Positions 43,418 through 53,148 are shown, counted from the first letter of the stretch. The stretch: DNA of 64,000 nucleotides from Streptomyces sp. MMBL 11-1 (GCF_028622875.1 NZ_CP117709.1:7753001-7817000); one strand, 5' to 3'. Numbers and translations are program-made. Notes: generated by a model not told the origin, from the letters alone.

Positions 43418-44383
43418 ATGCAGGCATGGCGAGTACACCGGAACGGCGAGCCGGGCGAGGTGATGCGGCTGGAGGAGACGGACCGGCCCACGCCCGGCGA
43501 CGGGCAGGTGCTCGTCGAGGTCCGCGCGGCGAACGTCAACTTCCCCGACGCCCTGCTCTGCCGGGGCCAGTACCAGGTGCGGCCGCCGCTGCCGTTCACC
43601 CCGGGCGTCGAGGTGTGCGGCACCACCGAGGACGGGCGGCGGGTCCTCGCCACCCCCGCCCTGCCCCACGGCGGCTTCGCCGACCACGTGGTCGCGGACG
43701 AGGCGGCCCTGCTGCCCGCCCCCGACGCGCTGGACGACGCCGAAGCGGCCGCCCTGCACATCGGCTACCAGACAGGCTGGTTCGGTCTGCATCGCCGCGC
43801 ACGCCTCCAGCCCGGCGAGACCCTCCTCGTCCACGCGGCGGCCGGGGGCGTCGGCAGCGCCGCCGTCCAGCTCGGCAGGGCGGCGGGCGCGAAGGTCATC
43901 GGCGTCGTCGGCGGCCCGGAGAAGGCGGCGGTCGCCCGCGAGCTCGGCTGCGACCTGGTCATCGACCGGCGGAGTGAGGACATCGTCGCCGCCGTGAAGG
44001 AAGCCACCGGCGGGCGCGGAGCGGACGTCGTCTACGACCCGGTCGGCGGCGACGCGTACGCCAAGTCCGCCAAGTGCGTCGCCTTCGAGGGGCGCATCCT
44101 CGTCGTCGGCTTCGCCAGCGGCGTCATCCCCACCCCGGGCCTCAACCACGCCCTGGTGAAGAACTACTCCGTCCTCGGACTGCACTGGGGCCTGTACAAC
44201 ACCAAGGACCCGGCCGCCGTCCGCGCCTGCCACGACGAGCTGACCGGGCTGGCCCAGCAGGGTGTCGTCAAACCCCTGGTCAGTGAGCGTGTCGCGATGG
44301 CCGGGGCGGCCGACGCCGTCCAGCGCGTCGCCGACGGCACCAGCACCGGCCGCATCGTCGTCCTGCCCGGAGGCGCCCGATGA
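43418..44383 (+). CDS. NADPH:quinone oxidoreductase-like MDR protein
   Basis: 321 residues from ATG 43418, with GGAGG 7 nt ahead. Zinc-free medium-chain reductase: N-terminal NVNFPDALLCRGQYQ, then the nucleotide site AAAGGVGSAAVQLGRAAGA and the domain end GRIVVLPGG. Reduces quinones or enoyl-type substrates with NADPH. Its stop overlaps the first acyl-CoA dehydrogenase (ATGA), so it works in the same operon, perhaps on an unsaturated acyl intermediate. Confidence 0.88.
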   Translation: MQAWRVHRNGEPGEVMRLEETDRPTPGDGQVLVEVRAANVNFPDALLCRGQYQVRPPLPFTPGVEVCGTTEDGRRVLATPALPHGGFADHVVADEAALLPAPDALDDAEAAALHIGYQTGWFGLHRRARLQPGETLLVHAAAGGVGSAAVQLGRAAGAKVIGVVGGPEKAAVARELGCDLVIDRRSEDIVAAVKEATGGRGADVVYDPVGGDAYAKSAKCVAFEGRILVVGFASGVIPTPGLNHALVKNYSVLGLHWGLYNTKDPAAVRACHDELTGLAQQGVVKPLVSERVAMAGAADAVQRVADGTSTGRIVVLPGGAR

Positions 44384-45573
44384 GCCCCGCGGTCGACGCC
44401 GCCGAGGTCCGCCGCCGCACCCGCGAGCTGCTCGCGGCGCACCCGCCCGCCACCACCGCCCGCACCGACTTCCTGGGGGCCCGCTTCGACGCCGGTCTCG
44501 CCTGGGTCCACTACCCGGTGGGCCTCGGCGGACTCGACGCGCCCCGCTCCCTCCAGCAGGCCGTCGACGCCGAACTCGCCGCCGCCGACGCGCCCGACAA
44601 CGACCCGCGCCGCATCGGCATCGGCCTGGGCATGGCCGCGCCCACCATCCTCGAATTCGGCACCGACGAGCAGAAGCGGCGATTCCTCCGCCCGCTGTGG
44701 GTGGGGGAGGAGGTCTGGTGCCAGCTGTTCAGCGAACCCGGCGCCGGATCCGACCTCGCGGCGCTGGCCACCCGGGCCGTCAGGGACGGGACCGGCGACT
44801 GGATCGTCGACGGGCAGAAGGTCTGGACGTCCAGCGCCCACCTGGCCCGCTGGGCGATCCTCATCGCCCGCACCGACCCGGACCTGCCCAAGCACCGCGG
44901 CATCAGCTACTTCATCTGCGACATGACCGACCCCGGCGTCGAGGTCCGGCCCCTGCGACAGATCACCGGCGAGGCAGAGTTCAACGAGGTCTTCCTCACC
45001 GGCGTACGCATCCCCGACAGCCACCGCCTGGGTCCCGTCGGCGAGGGCTGGAAGGTCGCCCAGACCACCCTGATGAACGAGCGCGTCTCCATCGGCGGCT
45101 CCCGCATCCCCCGCGAGGGCGGCATGATCGGCCCGGTCGCCCGGACCTGGCGCGAGCGTCCCGAGCTGCGCACCCCCGACACCCACCAGCGCCTGCTGAC
45201 CCTCTGGGTGGAGGCCGAGGTCGCCCGGCTCACCGGCGAGCGGCTGCGTCAGCAGCTCGTCGCCGGACAACCCGGACCCGAGGGCTCGGGCATGAAGCTC
45301 GCCTTCGCCCGGCTCAACCAGGAGATCAGCGGCCTGGAAGTCGAACTGCTCGGCGACGAGGGCCTGCTGTACGGCGACTGGACCATGAGCCGCCCGGAGC
45401 TGGTCGACTTCACCGGACGGGACGCCGGCTACCGCTATCTGCGCTCCAAGGGCAACTCCATCGAGGGCGGCACCAGCGAGGTCCTGCTGAACATCGTGGC
45501 CGAGCGCGTCCTCGGCCTGCCCGCAGAACCCCGCAACGACAAGGACGTCGCCTGGAAGGACCTGAGCCGATGA
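44380..45573 (+). CDS. acyl-CoA dehydrogenase, catalytic-base subunit
   Basis: 397 residues. FAD and acyl-site hallmarks: WCQLFSEPGAGSDLA, then KVWTSSAHLARW, and near the C-terminus NSIEGGTSEVLLNIVAERVLGLP (cited in part), where the Glu of IEGGTSE stands at the catalytic-base position. It is followed directly, with a 4-nt overlap, by a second dehydrogenase that lacks this Glu. Together they resemble the alpha2beta2 ACADs of actinobacterial steroid side-chain breakdown. Substrate unknown. Confidence 0.9.
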   Translation: MSPAVDAAEVRRRTRELLAAHPPATTARTDFLGARFDAGLAWVHYPVGLGGLDAPRSLQQAVDAELAAADAPDNDPRRIGIGLGMAAPTILEFGTDEQKRRFLRPLWVGEEVWCQLFSEPGAGSDLAALATRAVRDGTGDWIVDGQKVWTSSAHLARWAILIARTDPDLPKHRGISYFICDMTDPGVEVRPLRQITGEAEFNEVFLTGVRIPDSHRLGPVGEGWKVAQTTLMNERVSIGGSRIPREGGMIGPVARTWRERPELRTPDTHQRLLTLWVEAEVARLTGERLRQQLVAGQPGPEGSGMKLAFARLNQEISGLEVELLGDEGLLYGDWTMSRPELVDFTGRDAGYRYLRSKGNSIEGGTSEVLLNIVAERVLGLPAEPRNDKDVAWKDLSR

Positions 45574-46688
45574 CCGCGCCCGCCCAGCCCCCCGCCACCC
45601 CCGACCTGCTCTACTCCAGGGACGAGGAGGACCTGCGTTCCGCCGTGCGCGCCCTCCTCGCCGACCGGGCCGACGCGCCGAAGGTGATCGCGGCGACCGA
45701 GTCCGACACGCCGTACGACCCGCGACTGTGGTCCTCGCTGGCCACCGGCATCGGCGCGGCGGGCCTCCTCGTGCCCGAGAGCCTCGGCGGCCTGGGCGCG
45801 TCCCACCGCGAGGCCGCCGTGGTCCTGGAGGAGCTCGGCCGGGCCGTGGCCCCCGCCCCGTATCTGACCAGTTCCGTCGTGGCCACCGAGACCCTGCTCG
45901 CGCTGGACGTCGAGGGCGGTCCGGTCGCCGCGCTCCTGGGCGAGCTGGCCTCCGGCGCCCGGACGGCCGTGCTCGCCGTGCCCTTCGCGACGCCGCCCGC
46001 CGGGGCGGGGGCGGTGCTCACCGCACTGGACGGGACGGTACGCGGCGTCGCGGACGCGGCGGTGGCCGATGTGCTGCTGGTGCCGACCGCCGAGGGCCTG
46101 TACGCCGTCGGGACGGCCGACCCCGGCGTCGCCGTACAGCCGCTCGTCCCGCTCGACCTGACCCGGCCCCTGGCCGCGGTCACCCTGACCGGGGCCGCCG
46201 GGACCCTGCTGGCCGACGGGGACACGAGCGCCACCGCCGTACGGCGCGGACTGCTCGCCGGAGCCGGACTGCTCGCCTCCGAACAGCTCGGCCTCGCGGA
46301 GTGGTGTCTGACCGAGACCGTCCGCTACACCCGGGAACGCCACCAGTTCAACCGGCCCGTGGGCTCGTTCCAGTCGCTCAAGCACCGGATGGCGCAGCTC
46401 TGGCTGAAGGTCGTCTCGGCCCGCGCCGCCGCCCGCAACGCCGCCGACGCGCTGGCCACCGGGAGCCCCGACGCCCCGCTCGCGGTCGCCGTGGCCCAGG
46501 CGTACTGCTCCGGCGTCGCGGTCCACGCCGCCGAGGAGTGCGTCCAGCTGCACGGGGGGATCGGCATGACCTGGGAACACCCCGCGCACCTGTATTTGAA
46601 GCGCGCCAAGGCCGACTCGATCGCGTACGGCACGGCGGGCCGTCATCGTCGGGCCGTCGCGGAGCTGGCGGAGCTTCCGGCTCCGTAG
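45570..46688 (+). CDS. acyl-CoA dehydrogenase-like subunit lacking the catalytic Glu
   Basis: 372 residues. ACAD fold: AAGLLVPESLGGLGASHREAAVVLEELG (cited in part), RYTRERHQFNRPVGSFQSLKHR and VQLHGGIGMTWEHPAHLYLKRAK. At the base position it reads SIAYGTAGRHRR with no Glu, a sign of the non-catalytic partner in heteromeric ACADs. It probably binds FAD with the upstream protein. Ends before a strong terminator at 46711-46760. Confidence 0.88.
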   Translation: MTAPAQPPATPDLLYSRDEEDLRSAVRALLADRADAPKVIAATESDTPYDPRLWSSLATGIGAAGLLVPESLGGLGASHREAAVVLEELGRAVAPAPYLTSSVVATETLLALDVEGGPVAALLGELASGARTAVLAVPFATPPAGAGAVLTALDGTVRGVADAAVADVLLVPTAEGLYAVGTADPGVAVQPLVPLDLTRPLAAVTLTGAAGTLLADGDTSATAVRRGLLAGAGLLASEQLGLAEWCLTETVRYTRERHQFNRPVGSFQSLKHRMAQLWLKVVSARAAARNAADALATGSPDAPLAVAVAQAYCSGVAVHAAEECVQLHGGIGMTWEHPAHLYLKRAKADSIAYGTAGRHRRAVAELAELPAP

Positions 46689-46710
46689 GGGACGTTCTCG
46701 CGGGCATCGG

Positions 46711-46760
46711 CCCTGGTACATCCGTCTCGCTTGTCGAGGCGGGCTGTACCAGGGTCTTTT
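46711..46760 (+). terminator. T-tailed terminator after the acyl-CoA dehydrogenases
   Basis: CCCTGGTACA (46711-46720) and TGTACCAGGG (46745-46754) form the outer 10-bp stem, with an inner CCGTCTCG/CGAGGCGG stem, and the run TCTTTT follows. This is a textbook intrinsic terminator, uncommon in Streptomyces because of the T-run. Confidence 0.88.
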
Positions 46761-46823
46761 ACGTGCTGTTTAATTGCACACTGTTCGCAATAACAGTCGA
46801 TCTTGAACAGGGATGTGCAGACT

Positions 46824-48440
46824 ATGACGGCCCGATCGATACGGGTGGCGGTCGCCACCGCGCTGGTGACCACCCTGTCCCTGACCGCCGCGGCCTGCTC
46901 GAACCCGGACGGCGCCGGGAGCGGATCCGGATCGGCGTCCACCTCGGCCGTCGTCGGCATCGCCTACGAACCCGACAGCCTGAGCCCGCTGCTCGGCTAC
47001 GGCAAGGACGGCAACTCCAAGATCTTCGACGGGCTGCTCGCCCTGGACGCGGACATGAAGCTCCGCCCCGCCCTCGCCGCCGAACTCCCCGAAGTCAGCG
47101 CCGACGGCCTGACGTACACGTACAAGCTGCGCCAGGGCGTGAAGTTCAGCGACGGGAAGCCGTTCGGAGCCAAGGACGTCGTCTTCACCTATCGCACCAT
47201 TCTCGACGAGAAGACCAACAACGCCTCCCGCACCGAGCTGGACGCCGTCAAGGACGTCACGGCGAAGGGCGACGACACGGTCGTCTTCACGCTGAAGTAC
47301 CCCTACGCGCCGTTCGCCCAGCGCACCGTCCTGCCCATCGCCCCCCAGCACATCGCGGGCGAGCAGGACGTCAACACCGGGGCCTTCACCACCCGCCCCA
47401 TCGGCACCGGGCCCTACGTCCTCACCAAGTGGTCCAAGGGCGAGAAGATCAGCTTCACCGCCAACCCCCACTACTGGGGCGGCGAGCCCGAGGTGAAGAA
47501 GTTCACCATGGCGATCATCAAGGACGACGACGTGCGCGCCACCCGGCTGCGCTCCGGCGACCTCGACGGCGCGATCCTGCCGCCCAACCTCGCCAAGGGC
47601 TTCGCGGACGACAAGAGGAAGAAGACGTACGCGGCCACCACCTACGACTACCGCACGGTGACCCTCCCGACCCACAACAAGGTCACCGGCGACACCGCCG
47701 TGCGCCGCGCCCTCGACATCGCCGTCGACCGCGAGGCCATGGTCGACGCCATCCTCAACGGCGACGGCAAGCCCGCCTACGGGCCCGTCCCCACCGACAG
47801 CGAGTGGTTCACCCCGGGCACCGAGCGCCCCCATGACCTCGCCGCAGCCAAGAAGATCCTGGACGAGGCCGGATGGAAGCCCGGCAAGGACGGCGTCCGG
47901 GTCAAGGACGGCGTCCGCGCCGCCTTCCCGCTCTGGTACCTCACCGGCGACAAGCTCCGCCAGGAGCACGCCCTCGCCTACGCCTCCGACGCCAAGAAGG
48001 CCGGAATCGCCATCACCGCCGAGGCCGGCAGCTGGGAGGTCATCGAGCCCCGGATGAAGCACGACGCCGTGCTCGCGGGCGGCGGCTCTCCCGCCGACCC
48101 CGACTTCGACCAGTACACCCTGCTGAAGTCCTCCCTCGCGGGCGACGGCTTCACCAACATGGCCTGGTACGACAACAAGGCCGTCGACGCCGCGATCGAG
48201 GCGGGCCGCCGGAGCGGCGACAAGGCCGAGCGCAAGAAGGCCTACGACACCGTCCAGCGCGAGCTGGTGAAGAACCCGGGCTACACCTTCCTCACCCACA
48301 TCGACCACATCTACGTCGTCGACGACCGCTTCGGCCCCCTCACCACCCAGGTCGAGCCGCACGACCACGGGCTGGCCTCCGGCCCCTGGTGGAACGTCGA
48401 GAAGTGGTCCACCGAGGGTTCCGGGGGCTCGAAGAAGTGA
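46824..48440 (+). CDS. peptide/nickel-type ABC binding lipoprotein
   Basis: 538 residues from ATG 46824 (MTARSIRVAVATALV); a TTG 21 nt upstream is in frame but less likely. Signal with lipobox LTAAACSN. SBP family 5 pattern: GIAYEPDSLSPLLGYGKDGNSKIFDGLLAL (cited in part), SADGLTYTYKLRQGVKFSDG, TGPYVLTKW. First gene of a five-gene Dpp/Opp/Nik operon whose genes overlap by a few nt. The ligand could be a di-/oligopeptide, nickel or a metallophore. Confidence 0.9.
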   Translation: MTARSIRVAVATALVTTLSLTAAACSNPDGAGSGSGSASTSAVVGIAYEPDSLSPLLGYGKDGNSKIFDGLLALDADMKLRPALAAELPEVSADGLTYTYKLRQGVKFSDGKPFGAKDVVFTYRTILDEKTNNASRTELDAVKDVTAKGDDTVVFTLKYPYAPFAQRTVLPIAPQHIAGEQDVNTGAFTTRPIGTGPYVLTKWSKGEKISFTANPHYWGGEPEVKKFTMAIIKDDDVRATRLRSGDLDGAILPPNLAKGFADDKRKKTYAATTYDYRTVTLPTHNKVTGDTAVRRALDIAVDREAMVDAILNGDGKPAYGPVPTDSEWFTPGTERPHDLAAAKKILDEAGWKPGKDGVRVKDGVRAAFPLWYLTGDKLRQEHALAYASDAKKAGIAITAEAGSWEVIEPRMKHDAVLAGGGSPADPDFDQYTLLKSSLAGDGFTNMAWYDNKAVDAAIEAGRRSGDKAERKKAYDTVQRELVKNPGYTFLTHIDHIYVVDDRFGPLTTQVEPHDHGLASGPWWNVEKWSTEGSGGSKK

Positions 48441-49429
48441 GCCGACGCCTCCCCTGGGGGCCGATGGCGCGGATGGCGGGCCGACGTGTCCTGTTCGCCG
48501 TTCCCGTCCTCGGCGTCGTCACCTTCGGCGTCTTCGCCGTCGCCGCCGCGTCCCCCTTCGACCCGGTCAAGGCCTACGCGGGCACCGCCGGGCTCACCGC
48601 GTCGCAGGAGAACCTCGACCAGCTGCGGGCCAACCTCGGCGTCGACCAGCCGCTCGTCGCCCGCTGGTGGGACTGGCTGACCTCGGCGCTCCGGGGCGAC
48701 CTCGGCGACTCCAGCCTCATGCGCCAGCCGGTCGCCGACGTCATCGCGGAGCGCATGGGCTGGTCCGTCCTGCTCGCCGCCACCGCCTTCCTCGTCGCGA
48801 TCCTGCTCGGCACCGGCCTCGGCGTCCTCGCCGCCCGCAGACCCGGCGGCTGGCTCGACCGGTGCGTCAGCTCCGCCGCGTACACCCTGGAGGCCGCCCC
48901 CGCCTTCTGGCTCGGGCTGCTCGCCATCTGGTTCTTCGCCCTCAAGCTGGATGTCCTCCCGGCCGGCGGACTCACCGACGCCGCCAGCGACGTCGTCACG
49001 TTCGGCCAGGTCGCCTCCCACCTGGTGCTGCCCGCCGCCGTCCTCGGCGTCTCCCAGCTGCCGTGGTTCTTCCTCTACGTACGCCAGGGCGTCGCCGACG
49101 CCCTGGCCGAGGACCCGGTACGCGGCGCCCGCGCCCGGGGGCTGAGCGAGCGCACCGTGCTCCTCGGTCACGCCCTGCGCTCCGGGATGCTGCCGATGCT
49201 CACCCTGATCGGCTCCCGCGTCCCCGAACTCATCACCGGCGCGCTGCTCGTGGAGACGGTGTTCAGCTGGCCCGGCATCGCCGCCGCCACGGTGGAGGCC
49301 GCCACCTCGGTGGACTTCTCCCTGCTCGCAGCCCTCACGGTGCTCGCCACCGCCGCCGTCCTGCTCGGCAACCTGCTCTCCGACCTCCTCTACGGACTCG
49401 CCGACCCCCGGGTGGCCTTCGATGGCTGA
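48437..49429 (+). CDS. Dpp/Nik-type ABC permease (DppB-like)
   Basis: 330 residues from GTG (GTGA overlap). Six membrane segments, an extracytoplasmic loop after the first (LTASQENLDQLRANLGVDQPL), and the coupling loop VRGARARGLSERTVLLGHALR. The gene overlaps the next permease by 8 nt. Forms the membrane channel with DppC. Confidence 0.9.
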   Translation: MSRRLPWGPMARMAGRRVLFAVPVLGVVTFGVFAVAAASPFDPVKAYAGTAGLTASQENLDQLRANLGVDQPLVARWWDWLTSALRGDLGDSSLMRQPVADVIAERMGWSVLLAATAFLVAILLGTGLGVLAARRPGGWLDRCVSSAAYTLEAAPAFWLGLLAIWFFALKLDVLPAGGLTDAASDVVTFGQVASHLVLPAAVLGVSQLPWFFLYVRQGVADALAEDPVRGARARGLSERTVLLGHALRSGMLPMLTLIGSRVPELITGALLVETVFSWPGIAAATVEAATSVDFSLLAALTVLATAAVLLGNLLSDLLYGLADPRVAFDG

Positions 49430-50279
49430 GACCACGCTCGCCCTCCCCGGCCGCACCTCGCGCCGCGTCCGGATCGTCACCTCGGCGACGATCGTCGTCG
49501 CCGTCCTGCTCGCCGTCCTCGTCGTCCCGCCGCTGGCCCAGCTCGACCAGCAGGCCGTCGACCTGGCCAACAAGCTCCAACCGCCGTCCCTCGCCCACCC
49601 GTTCGGCACCGACGACGTCGGCCGCGACCTCCTGCTGCGCTGCGTCTACGGCCTTCGCGTATCGCTGCTCGTCGGCCTGGTCGCGGCCCTCACCGCCACC
49701 GTCATCGGCACCGCGATCGGCGCGCTCGCCGGGGCGTTCGGCGGCTGGACGGACCGGGTCGTGATGCGGATCGTCGACGCGCTGTCCTCCGTACCGCACC
49801 TGCTGCTCGGCATCTTCATCGTCGCGATGTTCCGACCCGGAGTCTGGCCGGTGATCATCTCGGTCGCCCTGACGCACTGGCTGTCCACCGCCCGGATCGT
49901 CCGCTCCGAGGTGCTCTCGCTGCGCTCGCGCCCCTTCATCGACGCGGCCGTCTCCGGTGGCGCCTCCCGCACCCGGGTCATCGTGCGTCACCTGCTGCCC
50001 GGTGTGCTCCCGCAGGCCGGTCTTGCGGCGGTGCTGATGGTGCCGCACGCGATGTGGCACGAGTCCGCGCTGTCCTTCCTCGGGCTCGGGCTCCCGGCCC
50101 ATCAGGCGAGCCTCGGCAACCTCGTCCAGTCCGCGCGCGGATCCCTGCTCGCGGGGGACTGGTGGCCCACCCTCTTCCCGGGCCTCTTCCTGATCATCCC
50201 GACCCTCGCGCTCGCGGGACTCGCGAGCGCCTGGCGCGACCGGATCAACCCGCGCCGGAAATCGGAGCTGATGCTGTGA
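49422..50279 (+). CDS. Dpp/Nik-type ABC permease (DppC-like)
   Basis: 285 residues. HPFGTDDVGRDLLLRCVYG is the typical DppC entry, then FIDAAVSGGASRTRVIVRHLLP is the coupling loop. Six membrane segments. The stop is joined to the ATPase gene by GTGA. Confidence 0.9.
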   Translation: MAETTLALPGRTSRRVRIVTSATIVVAVLLAVLVVPPLAQLDQQAVDLANKLQPPSLAHPFGTDDVGRDLLLRCVYGLRVSLLVGLVAALTATVIGTAIGALAGAFGGWTDRVVMRIVDALSSVPHLLLGIFIVAMFRPGVWPVIISVALTHWLSTARIVRSEVLSLRSRPFIDAAVSGGASRTRVIVRHLLPGVLPQAGLAAVLMVPHAMWHESALSFLGLGLPAHQASLGNLVQSARGSLLAGDWWPTLFPGLFLIIPTLALAGLASAWRDRINPRRKSELML

Positions 50280-51274
50280 CCGACGACCGTGAGAACACCG
50301 GTGTGCCCGTCCTCGACGTGCAGAACCTCTCCGTCCGCTTCCGGATGCGCGGCGGGCGGGACATCGCGGCCGTCACCGACGCCCGCTTCTCCGTCGCTCC
50401 GGGGGAGTGCCTGGCCCTGGTCGGCGAGAGCGGCTGCGGCAAGTCGGTCCTGGCCTCCGCCCTGCTCGGACTGCTGCCCGCCAACGCGGCGACCACCGGC
50501 AGCGCGGTGCTCGGCGGGGACACGGACCTGCTGGCCTCCGACGAGCGCACCCTCGCCCGCACCGTACGGGGACGGCGCATCGGACTCGTACCGCAGAGCC
50601 CCGCCGCCCATCTCACCCCCGTGCGCACCGTCCGGGCCCAACTGGAGGAGAGCCTGCGCGAGCTGACCGGTGCGCGGGGGAGCGAACTACCGAAGGCCGC
50701 CGTGGCGGCAGCGGACCGCGCTTCCTTCCCCGAGGGCCACCTCGACCGCTACCCGCACGAACTCTCCGGCGGCCTCGCCCAGCGCGCCGCGACCGCCCTC
50801 GCCCTGATCGGCGACGCCCCGCTGCTGCTCGCCGACGAACCGACCACCGGACTCGACCGGGACCTCGTCGAGCGGACCGTCGACGAACTGCGCCGCCACA
50901 CCGACGGGGGCCGGGCGCTGCTGATCATCACCCACGACCTGGCCGCCGCCGAACGCATCGCCGACCGGGTCGCCGTCATGTACGCGGGCCGGATCGTCGA
51001 GATCGCTGACGCGGCCCCGTTCTTCGGCGCGCCCGGCCCCCGCCACCCGTACGCCAGAGGCCTGCTGGACGCCCTGCCCGAGCGGAACTTCGCCCCGATC
51101 CCCGGGATGCCGCCGGAGCTCGGGGCGCTGCCCGAGGGCTGCGCCTTCGCCGCCCGCTGCGGGTACGCCGACGCCCGCTGCACCGGCGAACGCCCGGCCT
51201 TCGCGTCGGACCTGGCCTGCCACCACGCGCCGACCGGCCGGACGCACCCCCTCAAGGAGGCCGCCGATGCTTGA
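50276..51274 (+). CDS. Dpp/Nik-type ABC ATPase (DppD-like)
   Basis: 332 residues from GTG. Walker A GESGCGKS, Walker B LLLADEPTTGLD, H-loop ITHDLAAAE; the signature reads ELSGGLAQRAA in place of LSGGQ-R. The C-terminal Cys pattern CAFAARCGYADARC with the RP-A-F end is the one found in oligopeptide ATPases. Powers uptake together with the smaller ATPase encoded next. Confidence 0.88.
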   Translation: MTDDRENTGVPVLDVQNLSVRFRMRGGRDIAAVTDARFSVAPGECLALVGESGCGKSVLASALLGLLPANAATTGSAVLGGDTDLLASDERTLARTVRGRRIGLVPQSPAAHLTPVRTVRAQLEESLRELTGARGSELPKAAVAAADRASFPEGHLDRYPHELSGGLAQRAATALALIGDAPLLLADEPTTGLDRDLVERTVDELRRHTDGGRALLIITHDLAAAERIADRVAVMYAGRIVEIADAAPFFGAPGPRHPYARGLLDALPERNFAPIPGMPPELGALPEGCAFAARCGYADARCTGERPAFASDLACHHAPTGRTHPLKEAADA

Positions 51275-51947
51275 GCTGACCCGGATCACCGCCGGATACG
51301 ACCGCCGCGACCCCGTCGTCCGCGAGGTCTCCCTGCGCGTCGCGGCGGGCGAGGCGGTCGGGCTGCTGGGTCCCAGCGGCTGCGGCAAGTCCACCCTGGC
51401 CAAGGTCGCCGCCCTCCTGCACCGCCCGGACTCCGGAACCATGACCCTGGACGGCACAGTGATACGCGGCTGGCGGCACCGGGCCCCGCGCGAGCAGCGC
51501 ACGGCCGTCGGCGTCGTCTTCCAGCAGCCCCGGCTCTCCGCCGATCCCCGGCTCAGCCTGCGCGAACTGATCGCCCAGCCGCTGCGGTCCACCGGGCGCC
51601 GTCGGGACGTCCCCGAGCGGGTGGCGGAACTGGCCCCGCTCGTCGGTCTCTCCGAGGAGCTGCTGGAGCGCCGCCCGCACGCGGTGAGCGACGGCCAGCT
51701 CCAGCGGGCCTGTCTGGCACGGGCCCTGGTGCTGGAGCCCCGGCTGCTCATCTGCGACGAGATGACCGCGATGCTCGACGCCTCCACGACGGCCGCCCTG
51801 GTCGCCGTGGTCGAGCGCTACCGCTCCGAGTCCGGGGCGGCCCTGCTCGCGGTCGGCCATGACCGGGTGCTGCTGGAGCGCTGGTGCGACCGTACGGTCC
51901 GCTGGGGCGAGCGGACCGCCGGAAGCGAGCGCGTGGCGGTCGGCTGA
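51267..51947 (+). CDS. Dpp/Nik-type ABC ATPase (DppF-like)
   Basis: 226 residues. Walker A GPSGCGKST, Q-loop VFQQPRLS, Walker B LLICDEMTAMLD, H-loop VGHD. The signature is VSDGQLQRACLA instead of LSGGQ. It lacks the C-terminal peptide-family extension, as in NikE-like subunits. It overlaps the partner ATPase gene by 8 nt and ends the operon. Confidence 0.87.
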   Translation: MLELTRITAGYDRRDPVVREVSLRVAAGEAVGLLGPSGCGKSTLAKVAALLHRPDSGTMTLDGTVIRGWRHRAPREQRTAVGVVFQQPRLSADPRLSLRELIAQPLRSTGRRRDVPERVAELAPLVGLSEELLERRPHAVSDGQLQRACLARALVLEPRLLICDEMTAMLDASTTAALVAVVERYRSESGAALLAVGHDRVLLERWCDRTVRWGERTAGSERVAVG

Positions 51948-52151
51948 GCAGCACACGCGTACGGCCGAGCGGTTGACGCCCACGGCCGAGCGCCTCGCGC
52001 ACACGAGGAACGGCGAACAGCGGATGCGGCCCGGCCGACCGGCCGGCGACGGTCCGGCCAACTCTTGGCAGGTACCTGCCCAGCAGGAGGGGCGCGACTC
52101 CATACTCGACGCGACCGTCCACCCCGCCCGTCCGCCGCTCAGGGAGTCCCC

Positions 52152-53030
52152 ATGGCCCACCCCACCCGCCGCCGCGCGCTCACGGTCGCCCTCGCCACCG
52201 CTGCCGCGGCCGTCGCCGCCCCCACCGCGACGGCGATCGCCGCACCCGTCCGCCCACGCGGTCCGCGCCCGTTGCGCCACGCCCACGCGCACAACGACTA
52301 CCTGCACCCCCGGCCGCTGCACGACGCGCTCGCCCACGGGTTCACCAGCGTCGAGGCGGACGTCTTCCTCGTCGGCGGCGACCTGCTCGTGGCCCACGAG
52401 CCCGCCACGCTCGACCCCACCCGCACCCTCGCCTCGCTCTACCTGGACCCGCTCGCCGACCTGGTCCGCGCGGGGCACGGCAGGGTCCACCCGCACCACC
52501 GCGCCCCGGTGCAGCTCCTCATCGACATCAAGGCCGACGGCGCCGCCGCCTACCGCGAACTGGACCGGCAACTGCGTCGCCACCACCGGATCCTCACCCG
52601 CTACAGCCACGGCCGCGTCCACCCCGGCGCGGTCACCCCGGTGATCTCCGGCGACCGCGCCGCCCGCCTCCCCATGGAGGCGCAGCGCACCCGGTACGCG
52701 TTCTACGACGGCCGCCTCGACGACCTCGGCACCCCGGCCCCCGCCTCGTTCGCCCCGCTCATCAGCGCCAACTGGACCCAGACCTTCGGCTGGCTCGGCG
52801 CGGGCCCCTTCCCCCGGGCCGAGCGCGACCGGCTCCGCGTCCTCGTCGCCACCGCCCACCGGGAAGGCCGCCGCATCCGCTTCTGGGCCACCCCCGACCT
52901 GCCCGGACCCGAACGTGAGGCCGTCTGGGCCGAACTGCTCGCCGCCGGGGTCGACCACCTCAACACCGACGACCTGGCCGGACTCGAACGATTCCTCCGC
53001 GCTCGCGGGTACGGCGTCCCGACCCCGTAA
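52152..53030 (+). CDS. secreted GDPD/PI-PLC-like protein
   Basis: 292 residues from ATG 52152 (AGGGAG ahead). Signal with TRRRALTVALATAAAA, possibly Tat. The TIM-barrel parts of the altered phosphodiester-phosphodiesterase family are visible: HAHAHNDYLHPRPLHDALAHGF (cited in part), VEADVFLVGGDLLVAHEP, LIDIKADG. These carry the His and Glu-Asp metal site. It would cleave glycerophosphodiesters or phosphoinositides outside the cell. Confidence 0.84.
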   Translation: MAHPTRRRALTVALATAAAAVAAPTATAIAAPVRPRGPRPLRHAHAHNDYLHPRPLHDALAHGFTSVEADVFLVGGDLLVAHEPATLDPTRTLASLYLDPLADLVRAGHGRVHPHHRAPVQLLIDIKADGAAAYRELDRQLRRHHRILTRYSHGRVHPGAVTPVISGDRAARLPMEAQRTRYAFYDGRLDDLGTPAPASFAPLISANWTQTFGWLGAGPFPRAERDRLRVLVATAHREGRRIRFWATPDLPGPEREAVWAELLAAGVDHLNTDDLAGLERFLRARGYGVPTP

Positions 53031-53148
53031 CGCCTCCCGGCCGGAACGTACCCGTTCGGCGGACGCGCCAGTGCGCCGAACAGCTCCTCCGCTGCGCCAC
53101 ACTGGCGGCCGAATGCCGCAAATCCGGCGCGGCGGAGGAGGTTTGGCC

